Source: [Clostridium] citroniae WAL-17108 (lineage in GTDB: Bacteria > Bacillota > Clostridia > Lachnospirales > Lachnospiraceae). Taken from it: a stretch of 64,000 bases of DNA. Location: assembly GCF_000233455.1 (NCBI RefSeq), contig NZ_JH376424.1, forward strand, positions 109,019-173,018. The letters run 5' to 3'. The notes beneath the pieces were generated by a model. It was not told where the DNA came from. It saw only the letters and a program-made list of their open reading frames with translations, and ran no database searches. The position numbers and the translations under genes were made by a program. Each line of letters begins with the position of its first letter. Positions within the stretch are counted from its first letter, which is position 1. Below, piece after piece: positions 27,760 through 37,064 of this stretch.

Positions 27760-29360
27760 AAAGAGGATTATCCGTTCTGATGGGGTCAGTGCTTGCTGCT
27801 TCCCTGGTTACTGTTTCTCTGCTTACTGTTTCTCTGCTTACTGTCTCCCTGCTTACCGGATGCCGGGAGAGCAGGGAGAAGGGCAGTGAGGACACGGATG
27901 TACTGTATCATTCTTATTATTCAGAACCATATGTGACATTAGATCCAAGTACGGAGCAGTCTAACGGTGTGAAAATACTTCACAATGTATATGAAACCCT
28001 GACCCGCTACAATGACCGGACCGATGAGGTTGAACCATTGCTTGCCACCAATTGGATATCCAATGAAGATGGCACCCAGTGGGTTTTCCGGCTGAGAGAG
28101 GATGTCACCTTTCATGATGGAGAAAAAATGAATGCAGAAGCAGTCAAAAAATCCATTGACAGGACCATTAATCTTGGCAAGGGGGCCGCTTACATCTGGA
28201 ACAGCGTGGATTCCATTGAAGTAACCGGAGAGTACGAAGTAACATTCCATCTCAGCTACAGTGCGTCAATCCCTCTCATTGCGTCAGCAGGCTATGCTGC
28301 CTATATCATGAGCCCCAATGTTCTTGATAAAGATGTGGAATGGTTTAATGATGGGAATGACGGTGGAAGCGGTCCTTATACCATTTCCACAGCTTCGGCA
28401 AGGGCAGTCACTCTGGCAGCCTATGAAGGCTATCGCGGCGGCTGGAAGGACAACCAGTATCAATACGTTTATATACAGGAGGTTCCTGATTCCGGTACCC
28501 GCCGAGAACTGCTTGAAAAAGGTGAATCCCAGCTTGCCTCAGATTTTTCAATTGAAGATTTAAAGGCATTGGGGGAGGATGATAAGTTTTCCGTTCTCCA
28601 TGCCAATACATTTACCAATGTGATCCTGATGTTAAACACAAAGAGCGCTCCCTGTAACAACAAAGATTTTCGGAAAGCATTGGCATATGCGTTTCCATAT
28701 GAAGAAACAGTGGATGAGGTTTTGGCAGGATACGGCGCGCGGTCTCATGGTATGATTCCTGCCGGCCTTTGGGGACATAGCGATGATCTGATGCGCTATG
28801 ATTGTGACCTGGAAAAGGCAGGAGAATACGTTAAAAGGTCCGGCCTCACAGATGTTACGGTGACGGTTTCTTACATGAGGAGCAATACGTCTTACAGTAA
28901 GATGCTGGAGATCTACAAGGATAATCTTGCACGCATAGGAGTGACGCTGAAGCTTCTTGGCATGGACTGGGATGCCCAGAGGGCGCTGGCAGGGAGCGCG
29001 GACCCGGATGACTGCCAGGATATCATGTTAATGCAGTGGTGGCCTGATTATGCGGATCCTGCCAGCTGGTTTTCAGCGCTGCTTGTAAATGCCAGGGATT
29101 CTGTTGGCTACAATTTCTGCTATTTGGATGACCGGATATTTGAGTCTGTGAATAAAGAAGCGGTGGAGCTGACAGCAACGGACAGGGATGCCGCGAAAAG
29201 GCTGTATATACAGATGCAGGAAACCATAATGGACGAATGCTATATGATCTTTGCATATGATATGATGCAGAATTATGTTATAAGCAATAGGATCAGCGGC
29301 GTTTATGAGAATCCGGCGTATCAGACTTGTGTGTATTACTATGATATTTCAAAGAACTAA
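27756..29360 (+). CDS. Orphan substrate-binding lipoprotein (SBP_bac_5) coupled to a hybrid kinase
   Basis: A 534-residue family 5 solute-binding protein with a lipoprotein signal. The hydrophobic segment is built from repeated TVSLL pentapeptides and ends in LLTGC, with Cys36 as the predicted lipid anchor. The mature protein begins YHSYYSEPYVTLDPST and has the family strands TQWVFRLREDVTFHDGE and KDFRKALAYAFPYEE. No permease or ATPase gene is nearby. Its four-base overlap with the kinase gene points to a sensory rather than a transport role, although it could also feed an importer encoded elsewhere. Three TAA/TGA codons cluster near the end, where a TetR remnant overlaps in another frame. 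Confidence 0.92.
   Translation: MKRGLSVLMGSVLAASLVTVSLLTVSLLTVSLLTGCRESREKGSEDTDVLYHSYYSEPYVTLDPSTEQSNGVKILHNVYETLTRYNDRTDEVEPLLATNWISNEDGTQWVFRLREDVTFHDGEKMNAEAVKKSIDRTINLGKGAAYIWNSVDSIEVTGEYEVTFHLSYSASIPLIASAGYAAYIMSPNVLDKDVEWFNDGNDGGSGPYTISTASARAVTLAAYEGYRGGWKDNQYQYVYIQEVPDSGTRRELLEKGESQLASDFSIEDLKALGEDDKFSVLHANTFTNVILMLNTKSAPCNNKDFRKALAYAFPYEETVDEVLAGYGARSHGMIPAGLWGHSDDLMRYDCDLEKAGEYVKRSGLTDVTVTVSYMRSNTSYSKMLEIYKDNLARIGVTLKLLGMDWDAQRALAGSADPDDCQDIMLMQWWPDYADPASWFSALLVNARDSVGYNFCYLDDRIFESVNKEAVELTATDRDAAKRLYIQMQETIMDECYMIFAYDMMQNYVISNRISGVYENPAYQTCVYYYDISKN
27796..27855 (+). repeat. 15-bp tandem repeat inside the lipoprotein signal peptide
   Basis: Two perfect copies of CTGTTTCTCTGCTTA (27811-27825, 27826-27840), one copy with two changes (27841-27855) and one degenerate copy before them (27796-27810). 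The unit is a multiple of three, so copy-number change would add or remove a pentapeptide from the hydrophobic core without a frameshift. Confidence 0.9.
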
Positions 29361-29569
29361 TAAAATATGGGTTTGAACGGGCCGGCATCCGGGAAATATG
29401 CAAGGACGCCCATGTGACCAATGGAGCCTTCTATCATCATTTTGATGATAAGGAGGCGTTGTTCGGCGCTTTGGCAGAACCAGTGGTGGCGGCTGTTTCC
29501 GAAATCTACTCTGAATCTGTAAAAAGGCATTTTGAAAAGGCAAGAACTGATGAGCTGAAGCAGAAATGA
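29345..29569 (+). pseudogene. 5'-truncated TetR-family regulator remnant
   Basis: In the frame starting right after a TGA at 29342-29344, the translation contains a TetR helix-turn-helix: LIKYGFERAGIREICKDA, then VTNGAFYHHFDDKEALFG, the classic Y-H-H-F signature. There is no start codon and the usual first 15-20 residues are missing; the first bases overlap the end of the lipoprotein gene. A TGA at 29567-29569 ends it after about 74 codons, short of the normal ligand-binding domain. It is best read as a decayed gene. Confidence 0.75.
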
Positions 29570-30238
29570 TCTGGAGGAAGACGAATGGCAGGCAAACCGT
29601 TTTTGGGATTTAATCCCTATTTTTTCAAATAACGGTTAGCGAATACTAACCAAATGCATGAATTAAAAGTAACAGTTCGGGATGGCGGGAAAATAGCTGT
29701 AAATGCAGGCGTTAAGCATGCTTATAAGTCCGTTTTTGCACCAATCTTCACATCGGATATCCTGAACAGTTACAATCCCAGACCGGTCTGAGTGAAAAAG
29801 TCCGGGTTTAAACTTCTGATATGATTTCCCAACTGCAGACGCAGCGCTGGATCGGCCAAGTAACCAGCAACAATGTACTGGTTCCAAAGGACGAGGCAGA
29901 AATGATTTTCTGTGAAGCACTCAACGCATTTCTCACCGAAAGCCTTACGCAGGAATTGCTAAAAAAGGCGGCTTCTTAAAGAGGTTCTTAAAGAGCTTAC
30001 GTGAAATGTATTGCTTAATACCGATTTATCATCTATAATTATGCATGGTGTTGAATTGTTTCGTTTTGTCCGAAAATTTAAAGTTGTCGTAAAAGGGACA
30101 AAAACCTCTTGAAAAGCCGGTGTTTTCAGCCGAAATGGGAGCATAAAAAGTGGAATTTTTAGTTTTTTTCAATGCCTGAAACAGAAAAAAACAAGCACAA
30201 GATTTTGTGCAATACTACCAAAATAAGGACGATATTTT
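29570..30238 (+). other. Degenerate or non-coding region with short unsupported frames
   Basis: No intact gene. Two short frames without ribosome sites are visible (29654-29791, 45 codons; 29821-29979, 52 codons) and may be further remnants of the decayed locus. The last 200 bases are AT-rich and hold a small hairpin, GCACAA (30195-30200) with TTGTGC (30205-30210), just upstream of the next gene; a promoter for that gene probably lies here but no pair of boxes stands out. Confidence 0.5.
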
Positions 30239-32107
30239 ATGAGAAAATTAGCGTTACCTGATGAAATATTACTAAGTATCCAGCAACCTGCCCGATACAT
30301 TGGCGGGGAGGTAAACATGACAAATAAGGACGCATCCAAGGTGGACATCCGATTTGCCATGTGTTTTCCGGACGTCTACGAGATCGGAATGTCCCATCTG
30401 GGCATCCAGATCCTATACTCCATGTTTAACAAACGGGATGATATTTACTGTGAGCGTGTCTATTCGCCCTGGATGGATCTGGACCCTGTGCTCAGGGAAA
30501 AGCACATTCCGCTTTTTACCCTGGAGACCCAGGAGCCGGTGAAAAAATTTGATTTTCTGGGCATTACCCTGCAGTATGAGATGTGTTACACCAATGTGCT
30601 GCAAATACTGGACCTGTCCGGGATCCCTCTTCACGCATGTGACAGAACTGAGGAAGATCCCATTGTTGTGGGAGGAGGCCCCTGTGCTTATAATCCGGAA
30701 CCGCTGGCGGACTTCTTCGATATCTTTTATATAGGAGAAGGCGAGACGGTCTATTTTGATCTGATGGACCGGTATAAGGAAAACAAAAAGGCCGGCGGCG
30801 GCAGACGCAGGTTCTTGGAGCTGGCGGCAGAGATACCCGGTATCTATGTGCCGGCATTTTATGATGTTACGTACAAAGAGGATGGGACCATTGAAAGCTT
30901 TCTTCCCAACAACAGCCATGCCATGCCCGTGATCACAAAGCAGGTGGTCAGGAACATGGATGACGTGGGATATATTGAAACACCCCTTGTTCCATTTATG
31001 AAGGTGACCCAGGACCGGGTGGTGCTGGAAATCCAGCGGGGATGTATCCGGGGCTGCCGTTTCTGCCAGGCCGGTGATGTGTACAGGCCCCTGAGGGAGC
31101 ACAGCCTGGAATACCTGAAAAAGTATGCGCGGGACATGCTAAAGAGCACGGGTAATGATGAGATTTCCCTGAGTTCTTTAAGCTCCAGTGATTACAGCCA
31201 GCTGGAAGGGCTGGTGAATTTCCTTATTGATGAGTTCAAGGGCAAGGGGGTCAACATTTCCCTGCCGTCCCTGAGGATTGATGCATTTTCACTGGATGTT
31301 ATGAGCAAGGTCCAGGATATTAAAAAGAGCAGCCTGACCTTTGCGCCGGAAGCCGGTTCCCAGCGCTTAAGGGATGTGATCAACAAGGGCCTGACAGAGG
31401 AAACCATCTTAAAAGGCGCAAAGGACGCCTTTGAGGCCGGATGGAACCGGGTGAAGCTGTACTTTATGCTGGGGCTTCCCACAGAAACCGTGGAGGACAT
31501 GGAGGGGATCGCTCTTCTCTCAGAAAAAATAGCGGAAGAATACTATGAGATACCCAAGGATCAAAGAAACGGAAAGGTACAGATCGTGGCAAGCTCCTCC
31601 TTCTTTGTTCCAAAGCCCTTCACACCGTTCCAGTGGGCCAGGATGTGCACCAAAGAGGAGTTTATCCAGCGGGCCAATATTGTACGCGGCAAGTTCAGGG
31701 AAATGAGAAATTATAAGAGCCTGAAATATAACTGGCATGAGGCGGAGCTGACAGTTTTGGAAGGTGTGCTGGCCAGAGGCGACCGCCGTGTGGGCGCGGT
31801 GATCGAGGAGGCTTACAGGACCGGTGCGATCTATGATTCCTGGTCCGAGTATTTTAACAATGACATCTGGATGAAAGCGTTTGAGACCTGCAACGTGGAT
31901 ATTGGATTTTACACCACCAGGGAGCGCAGCCTGGAGGAGGTGTTCCCTTGGGATTTCATCAATGCGGGAGTGACCAAAGAGTTCCTGATCCGCGAGTGGA
32001 ACACGGCTGTGAAGGAACAGGTAACGCCAAACTGCCGCCAAACATGTTCTGGCTGCGGTGCCAGGTATTTTGGCACCGGTGTGTGCTATGAAACGGTAAA
32101 GGAATAG
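30239..32107 (+). CDS. B12-binding-type radical SAM protein (TIGR03960 family)
   Basis: A 622-residue radical SAM protein of the family that sits next to TIGR03936/DUF2344 and RNase E/G genes in many clostridia. The N-terminal region resembles a cobalamin-binding-type domain (MCFPDVYEIGMSHLG), and the Fe-S/SAM motif is the CxxxCxxC cluster in RGCIRGCRFCQAG at about residues 265-275. A C-terminal CRQTCSGCGARYFG cysteine cluster may hold another metal. The reaction is not established; a role in tRNA or ribosome-linked modification is only inferred from conserved neighbourhood. The stop is five bases from the next start, so the two are in one operon. Confidence 0.9.
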   Translation: MRKLALPDEILLSIQQPARYIGGEVNMTNKDASKVDIRFAMCFPDVYEIGMSHLGIQILYSMFNKRDDIYCERVYSPWMDLDPVLREKHIPLFTLETQEPVKKFDFLGITLQYEMCYTNVLQILDLSGIPLHACDRTEEDPIVVGGGPCAYNPEPLADFFDIFYIGEGETVYFDLMDRYKENKKAGGGRRRFLELAAEIPGIYVPAFYDVTYKEDGTIESFLPNNSHAMPVITKQVVRNMDDVGYIETPLVPFMKVTQDRVVLEIQRGCIRGCRFCQAGDVYRPLREHSLEYLKKYARDMLKSTGNDEISLSSLSSSDYSQLEGLVNFLIDEFKGKGVNISLPSLRIDAFSLDVMSKVQDIKKSSLTFAPEAGSQRLRDVINKGLTEETILKGAKDAFEAGWNRVKLYFMLGLPTETVEDMEGIALLSEKIAEEYYEIPKDQRNGKVQIVASSSFFVPKPFTPFQWARMCTKEEFIQRANIVRGKFREMRNYKSLKYNWHEAELTVLEGVLARGDRRVGAVIEEAYRTGAIYDSWSEYFNNDIWMKAFETCNVDIGFYTTRERSLEEVFPWDFINAGVTKEFLIREWNTAVKEQVTPNCRQTCSGCGARYFGTGVCYETVKE

Positions 32108-32112
32108 AGTAT

Positions 32113-32859
32113 ATGAAAATTCGGATAAAATTCAAAAAATATGGAACCATGAAATTCATTGGTCATCTGGATGTGATGCGGTATTTCCAAAAAGCGATCC
32201 GCCGTTCAGATGTGGAAATCTGTTACAGCGGGGGATTCAGTCCTCACCAGATCATGTCTTTTGCAGCACCCCTGGGAGTTGGAATCACAAGCAATGGGGA
32301 GTATGTGGATATAGAAGTGTCCGGCACAGAGGATTCCAGGACCATGATCAACCGGCTGAACCAGGTGATGTCGGAAGGGTTTGAGATCATCAGCTTCAGG
32401 GAACTTCCGGACACGGCCGGCAATGCCATGTCCATAGTGGCTGCCGCCGATTACACCGTAGCCTTCAGGCCCGGATACGAGCCAAAGGATATGAGCGTGG
32501 AGGAGTGGTTTGGCGGACTGCTGGCTTTTTATGAGCAGCCGGAAGTGGTGGTAACGAAAAAGACCAAACGGGGACAGGCGGAACTGGATATCAAACCCCT
32601 GATCTATGACCTGAGACTGACCCGGGGAGAGGATGGGAACACGGCGCTGTTTATGAAGATCTCAACGGGCAGTTCATCTAACTTAAAGCCTGAACTGGTA
32701 TTGGATGCGTATTACGGCCATCTCGGTCAGGAGCGGACCGCATTTGCTTTCCTGATACAGAGGGAAGAGGTCTATGCGGACCTTGGGGATACGGACCAAA
32801 AGGAAAAAGGAAACCACACATTTATACCGCTGGAAGAGCTGGGACAGGAAATATTGTAA
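32113..32859 (+). CDS. DUF2344 / TIGR03936 family protein
   Basis: A 248-residue protein of the family usually found fused to, or directly after, the TIGR03960 radical SAM protein. Recognisable family features are the N-terminal KFKKYGTMKFIGHLDVMRY and SGGFSPHQIMSFAAPLGVG. It is probably a partner of the radical SAM enzyme; its biochemical role is unknown. The stop codon shares a base with the RNase E/G start (TAATG), implying coupled translation. No membrane segment or signal peptide is visible. Confidence 0.9.
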   Translation: MKIRIKFKKYGTMKFIGHLDVMRYFQKAIRRSDVEICYSGGFSPHQIMSFAAPLGVGITSNGEYVDIEVSGTEDSRTMINRLNQVMSEGFEIISFRELPDTAGNAMSIVAAADYTVAFRPGYEPKDMSVEEWFGGLLAFYEQPEVVVTKKTKRGQAELDIKPLIYDLRLTRGEDGNTALFMKISTGSSSNLKPELVLDAYYGHLGQERTAFAFLIQREEVYADLGDTDQKEKGNHTFIPLEELGQEIL

Positions 32860-34064
32860 TGGATAAACTGATCGTAACACAGTGGAGGGGAAAGGTCTGT
32901 ACGGCTGTTTCCTCAAAGAGCGGGATCACCCAGATCATGATGGAACCGGAGGATTCCTCCTCTTTGCTTAACAATATCTATATTGGAAAGGTCCAGAAGG
33001 TGGTGGGCAATATCAATGCCGCATTTGTGGACATCGGAGACGGCAGGACCGGTTATTACAGCCTGGATGAGAATAAGGAACATATCTTTGTCTCACAATC
33101 CACCGGAAAGCTGAAGGCCGGAGACGAGATCGCGGTCCAGGTGAGCCGGGATGCGGTGAAGACCAAAGCGCCTGTCCTTACAGGAAAGCTGGCATTTACC
33201 GGAAGGTACTGTGTCCTGACAGTTGGAAAAACAGGGGTTGGCTTTTCTGCCAAAATAGGGGATAATGGATATAAGGCCAGGATCAAGGCAGTGTTAAAAG
33301 AAGTGCTTTCCGGGGAAGAGGAGAGTTTTGGCGTTATTGTGCGGACCAATGGGGCCGGCGTGGCGGACGAAGTGCTCCTAAAGGAATATGAACACTTGAA
33401 AGGCCTGTATTGCAAACTGGCTGCCGAGGCGTCCTGCAGGACCTGTTACAGCTGTATCTACAGGGCAGTACCCGGATATATCAGCGCGATCAGGGATTCC
33501 TACAGCGGTACCCTGGATGGGATCATTACAGACATACCGGAATATCACAGAGAGCTGAAGGCGTATCTGGAGCAGTATCAGGCCGAGGATGCGGGGAAGC
33601 TGTCGTTTTATGAGGACAAGCTGCTGCCACTGACCAAGCTGTACAGCATTGACACTGCAGTGGAACGCGCCCTTGGCAAACATGTATGGCTGAAATCCGG
33701 GGGATATCTGGTGATCGAACCCACGGAAGCCATGGTGGTGATCGATGTCAACACGGGCAAATACGCGGGAAAGAAAAATATGCGGGAAACCATATGCAGG
33801 ATCAATATGGAGGCGGCAGAGGAGATCGGCCGCCAGCTCAGGCTGAGAAATCTCTCAGGGATCATTCTCATTGATTTCATTGACATGGAACAGGAGGAGG
33901 ACCGGGAGATGCTGATGCGCCATCTGGGAGAAGTGGTCTCAAAGGATCCGGTAAAGACAACCGTAGTGGATATGACCAGGCTGAATCTTGTAGAGGTTAC
34001 CAGGAAAAAGGTGAGGAAACCGCTTTACGAGCAGGTCCTTCCGCCTTCTGACAAAACACAATAA
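32859..34064 (+). CDS. Ribonuclease E/G family protein, short form without zinc-link
   Basis: A 401-residue RNase E/G-type endoribonuclease. It has the S1 RNA-binding domain near the N-terminus (IYIGKVQKVVGNINAAFVDIG at about 42-62), the 5'-sensor/RNase H-like region, and both catalytic aspartates in VIDVNTGK (about 295) and ILIDFIDM (about 342). E. coli RNase G has 489 residues and a CPxC zinc-link after the catalytic domain; here the protein stops just where that element would begin (TRKKVRKPLYEQV and then about eight residues). Dimer or tetramer assembly by the zinc-link is therefore unlikely. It would act in rRNA maturation or mRNA decay. It is the third gene of the radical-SAM-linked operon. 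Confidence 0.92.
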   Translation: MDKLIVTQWRGKVCTAVSSKSGITQIMMEPEDSSSLLNNIYIGKVQKVVGNINAAFVDIGDGRTGYYSLDENKEHIFVSQSTGKLKAGDEIAVQVSRDAVKTKAPVLTGKLAFTGRYCVLTVGKTGVGFSAKIGDNGYKARIKAVLKEVLSGEEESFGVIVRTNGAGVADEVLLKEYEHLKGLYCKLAAEASCRTCYSCIYRAVPGYISAIRDSYSGTLDGIITDIPEYHRELKAYLEQYQAEDAGKLSFYEDKLLPLTKLYSIDTAVERALGKHVWLKSGGYLVIEPTEAMVVIDVNTGKYAGKKNMRETICRINMEAAEEIGRQLRLRNLSGIILIDFIDMEQEEDREMLMRHLGEVVSKDPVKTTVVDMTRLNLVEVTRKKVRKPLYEQVLPPSDKTQ

Positions 34065-34079
34065 AACGGATCGCGTTAG

Positions 34080-34105
34080 AATATCACATAAGAATATCAC
34101 ATAAG
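34080..34105 (+). repeat. 13-bp tandem duplication upstream of trkA
   Basis: AATATCACATAAG occurs twice in direct succession (34080-34092, 34093-34105) in the 60-base gap between the RNase gene and trkA. Confidence 0.85.
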
Positions 34106-34124
34106 GGAGTTAAAGGGGAAGGAA

Positions 34125-35480
34125 ATGAAGATTATAATTGTTGGCTGCGGCAAGGTGGGAACCACCCTGGCCGAGCAGCTGAACAGGGAGCATCACGATA
34201 TCACTTTGATCGACTCAGACGGCGAGGCGCTGCAAGCAGTGGCTGACAGCATTGACGTCATGTGTGTCACGGGAAATGGAGCCGTATACCAGGTCCAGAT
34301 GGAGGCCGGGATCAAGGAGGCGGATCTTCTGATCGCCACCACCAATTCCGATGAGCTGAACATGCTCTGCTGCCTGATTGCCAAAAAGGCAGGTAACTGC
34401 CACACCATTGCCCGTATCCGCAACCCTGAATACTCGGCAGAGATCAATTATATCCGTGAGGAACTGAACTTGTCCCTGGCCATTAATCCGGAACTTGCGG
34501 CTGCAAGGGAGATTGCCAGGCTGCTGCGTTTCCCCAGCGCGATCAAGATCGAGCCGTTCGCAAAGGGAAGGATCGAGCTGCTTAAATTCCAGATCCCAAA
34601 GGGCTCCTGTCTGGACCAGATGAAGGTTTTGGAAGTGGTGAGCAAGCTAAAGAGCAATGTGCTGATCTGCGCGGTTGAGCGCGGTGAGGACGTGGTGATC
34701 CCGGATGGTAATTTTGTAATGCTGGGAGGGGACAAGATCTCCTTTATCGCGCCCCATTCGGACTCTGCCGAATTCTTCCGCAAGGCCGGTATTGAGAATA
34801 ATACGGTGAACTCAGCCATGTTTGTGGGCGGGGGAAGACTTACGGTGTATCTGGCCAAGGCGTTGACCGGGGCCAAGATCAAGATAAAGATCATTGAGAG
34901 GGATGAGGAACGGTGCAGGCTCTTAAGTGAACTGCTTCCGGAAGCCATGATCATTCACGGGGATGGCTCCGACCAGCAGCTCCTTTTGGAGGAGGGGATC
35001 CGCCAGACAGAGGCATTTGCATCCCTGACCGGTTTTGACGAGGAAAATATCATGCTCTCCCTGTACGCGGCCAGCCAGTCCCGGGCAAAGCTGATCACAA
35101 AGGTCAATAAGATCGCCTTTGAAAATGTGATCAATTCCCTGAACCTGGGAAGTGTGATCTATCCCAAGATGCTGACCGCGGATATCATTCTCCAGTATGT
35201 CCGCGCCATGCAGAATTCCATGGGAAGTAACATAGAGACACTTTACAAGATCGTTGCGGACAAGGCCGAGGCCCTGGAATTCAGGGTGAGGGAACACTCG
35301 CCGGCAGTGGGAATCCCGCTGGAAACACTGAAACTTAAGAGCAATCTGCTGGTTGCCTGTATTAGCAGGAATGGTAAGTTTATCACGCCCCGCGGCAAGG
35401 ATGTGATCCAGATTGGTGACTCGGTCATCATTGTGACCACACACACAGGGCTTAATGACTTAAAGGACATTTTGGGATAA
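34125..35480 (+). CDS. trkA: TrkA, potassium uptake regulatory subunit
   Basis: A 451-residue cytoplasmic gating protein with two RCK (NAD-binding plus TrkA-C) repeats. The first Rossmann motif is VGCGKVGTTLAEQL at residues 5-18 and the second, more divergent, is VGGGRLTVYLAKAL near 228-241. Such double-repeat TrkA proteins bind nucleotides and open the TrkH channel. GGGGAAGGAA lies just before ATG 34125. The gene is 12 bases upstream of trkH and clearly forms a two-gene unit with it. It is out of place in the usual rng-rplU neighbourhood. Confidence 0.96.
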   Translation: MKIIIVGCGKVGTTLAEQLNREHHDITLIDSDGEALQAVADSIDVMCVTGNGAVYQVQMEAGIKEADLLIATTNSDELNMLCCLIAKKAGNCHTIARIRNPEYSAEINYIREELNLSLAINPELAAAREIARLLRFPSAIKIEPFAKGRIELLKFQIPKGSCLDQMKVLEVVSKLKSNVLICAVERGEDVVIPDGNFVMLGGDKISFIAPHSDSAEFFRKAGIENNTVNSAMFVGGGRLTVYLAKALTGAKIKIKIIERDEERCRLLSELLPEAMIIHGDGSDQQLLLEEGIRQTEAFASLTGFDEENIMLSLYAASQSRAKLITKVNKIAFENVINSLNLGSVIYPKMLTADIILQYVRAMQNSMGSNIETLYKIVADKAEALEFRVREHSPAVGIPLETLKLKSNLLVACISRNGKFITPRGKDVIQIGDSVIIVTTHTGLNDLKDILG

Positions 35481-35492
35481 GGCGGGCAGGAT

Positions 35493-36932
35493 ATGAATCG
35501 GAGTATCATTATTTATATGCTGGGCTGGATCATGAATATTGAAGCCCTGTTTATGCTGCTGCCTGTTCTGACAGCTGCTGTTTATAAAGAAAACATTGGT
35601 TATATCTACCTGGGGGTGGCCGTTGTGTGCGGCCTTCTGGGATTTGCATGGACCAGGAAGAAACCAAAGACAAAGATGTTTTTTGCCAGGGAGGGGTTTG
35701 TAACCGTTTCCCTGGGCTGGATCATCCTGAGCTTTTTCGGGTGCATGCCCTTTGTGATCAGCGGTGAGATCCCGCATATCATTGATGCCATGTTTGAGAT
35801 CGTGTCCGGTTTTACCACCACGGGATCCAGCATTATCCCCAAAGTGGAGGACCTGTCCAAGGCATCCCTGATGTGGCGCAGCTTTTCACACTGGATCGGG
35901 GGTATGGGGATTTTGGTATTTATCCTTGCCATCCTTCCCATGGCCGGGGATTACAACATGCATATCATGAGGGCGGAAAGCCCGGGGCCTTCCGTGGGAA
36001 AACTGGTGCCCAAAATAAGGATCACCGCCAAGCTGCTGTATACCATTTATTTCTGTATGACGGTAGTTATGGTCATATTGCTCCTTGTTGGGAAAATGCC
36101 TGTTTTTGACAGCATCTGCATGAGCTTTGGCGCTGCAGGTACAGGAGGATTTGCCTGCCGTAATTCAGGCCAGGCCGACTACACCGTCTACCAGCAGGGG
36201 GTCATTACCGTGTTCATGCTGCTGTTTGGCGTGAATTTTAATGTATATTACCTGATGCTGATCAGGAAACCAAAGGATGCGTTCCGCTGTGAGGAATTGA
36301 GGGGATATCTGGCAATTGTAGCCATTGCCGTCCTGTTCATCACCATGAATATCCGCCACCTGTTCCCAACCCTGTTTATGGCTTTTCACCAGGCGGCTTT
36401 CCAGGTTTCCTCCATTATCACCACCACGGGATATTCCACCATTGATTATAACAGCTGGCCGGAGTTTTCCAAAGCCATTCTGCTGCTGATCATGTTTATT
36501 GGCGCCTGCGCGGGCAGTACCGGCGGCGGCATGAAGGTATCACGTATCATGATCGCCTTTAAGGAGATCAAAAAGGAGATGGCATCGGTGATCCATCCGC
36601 GCAGCGTGAAGGTGCTGAAGTTTGAGGGGAAACCATTGGAACACAATACCCTTCGTTCCCTCAATGCCTATATTATTGTATATTTTATGATATTTGCTAT
36701 CTCCACCCTGATCGTAAGTCTGGACAACTATGACTTTATGACTTCCTTTTCAGCCGTGGCAGCTAATCTGAATAATATCGGGCCAGGCATGTCGGTGGTG
36801 GGACCTGCATCCAACTATTCCATGATGTCCTACCTGAGCAAGACCGTGCTTATTTTCGATATGCTGGCCGGAAGGCTGGAGCTGTTCCCCATGCTGGTGC
36901 TCCTGTCACCAGGCACCTGGAAACGCAATTGA
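35493..36932 (+). CDS. trkH: TrkH-type potassium channel subunit
   Basis: A 479-residue integral membrane protein of the Trk/Ktr superfamily, which has four membrane-pore-membrane repeats. The four selectivity-filter segments are visible in order: SGFTTTGSSI, GAAGTGGFACRN, TTTGYSTIDYN and NNIGPGMSVVG, each with the filter glycine. The C-terminus ELFPMLVLLSPGTWKRN is the normal family ending. It works with TrkA to import K+. A 9-bp hairpin without a T tract (36973-36981 with 36997-37005) lies 40 bases after the stop and may be a weak terminator. Confidence 0.96.
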   Translation: MNRSIIIYMLGWIMNIEALFMLLPVLTAAVYKENIGYIYLGVAVVCGLLGFAWTRKKPKTKMFFAREGFVTVSLGWIILSFFGCMPFVISGEIPHIIDAMFEIVSGFTTTGSSIIPKVEDLSKASLMWRSFSHWIGGMGILVFILAILPMAGDYNMHIMRAESPGPSVGKLVPKIRITAKLLYTIYFCMTVVMVILLLVGKMPVFDSICMSFGAAGTGGFACRNSGQADYTVYQQGVITVFMLLFGVNFNVYYLMLIRKPKDAFRCEELRGYLAIVAIAVLFITMNIRHLFPTLFMAFHQAAFQVSSIITTTGYSTIDYNSWPEFSKAILLLIMFIGACAGSTGGGMKVSRIMIAFKEIKKEMASVIHPRSVKVLKFEGKPLEHNTLRSLNAYIIVYFMIFAISTLIVSLDNYDFMTSFSAVAANLNNIGPGMSVVGPASNYSMMSYLSKTVLIFDMLAGRLELFPMLVLLSPGTWKRN

Positions 36933-37025
36933 TGCCCGCCTGGCAGCGCCTGCGCCAGATGCAGTTTGGCATCCGGCATTTGATAAATAAAATGTGAAAT
37001 GCCGGTGAACAATCTGTGACCTGGC

Positions 37026-37055
37026 TTGACGGCGGACTTTGAAAAATGATATGCT
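37026..37055 (+). promoter_or_regulatory. Possible promoter upstream of the hairpin repeats
   Basis: TTGACG (37026-37031) and TATGCT (37050-37055) are 18 bases apart and end about 10 bases before the first repeat. If used, all three repeats would be in the 5' untranslated leader of the secreted-protein gene at 37371. Confidence 0.45.
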
Positions 37056-37064
37056 CTTTCTATC

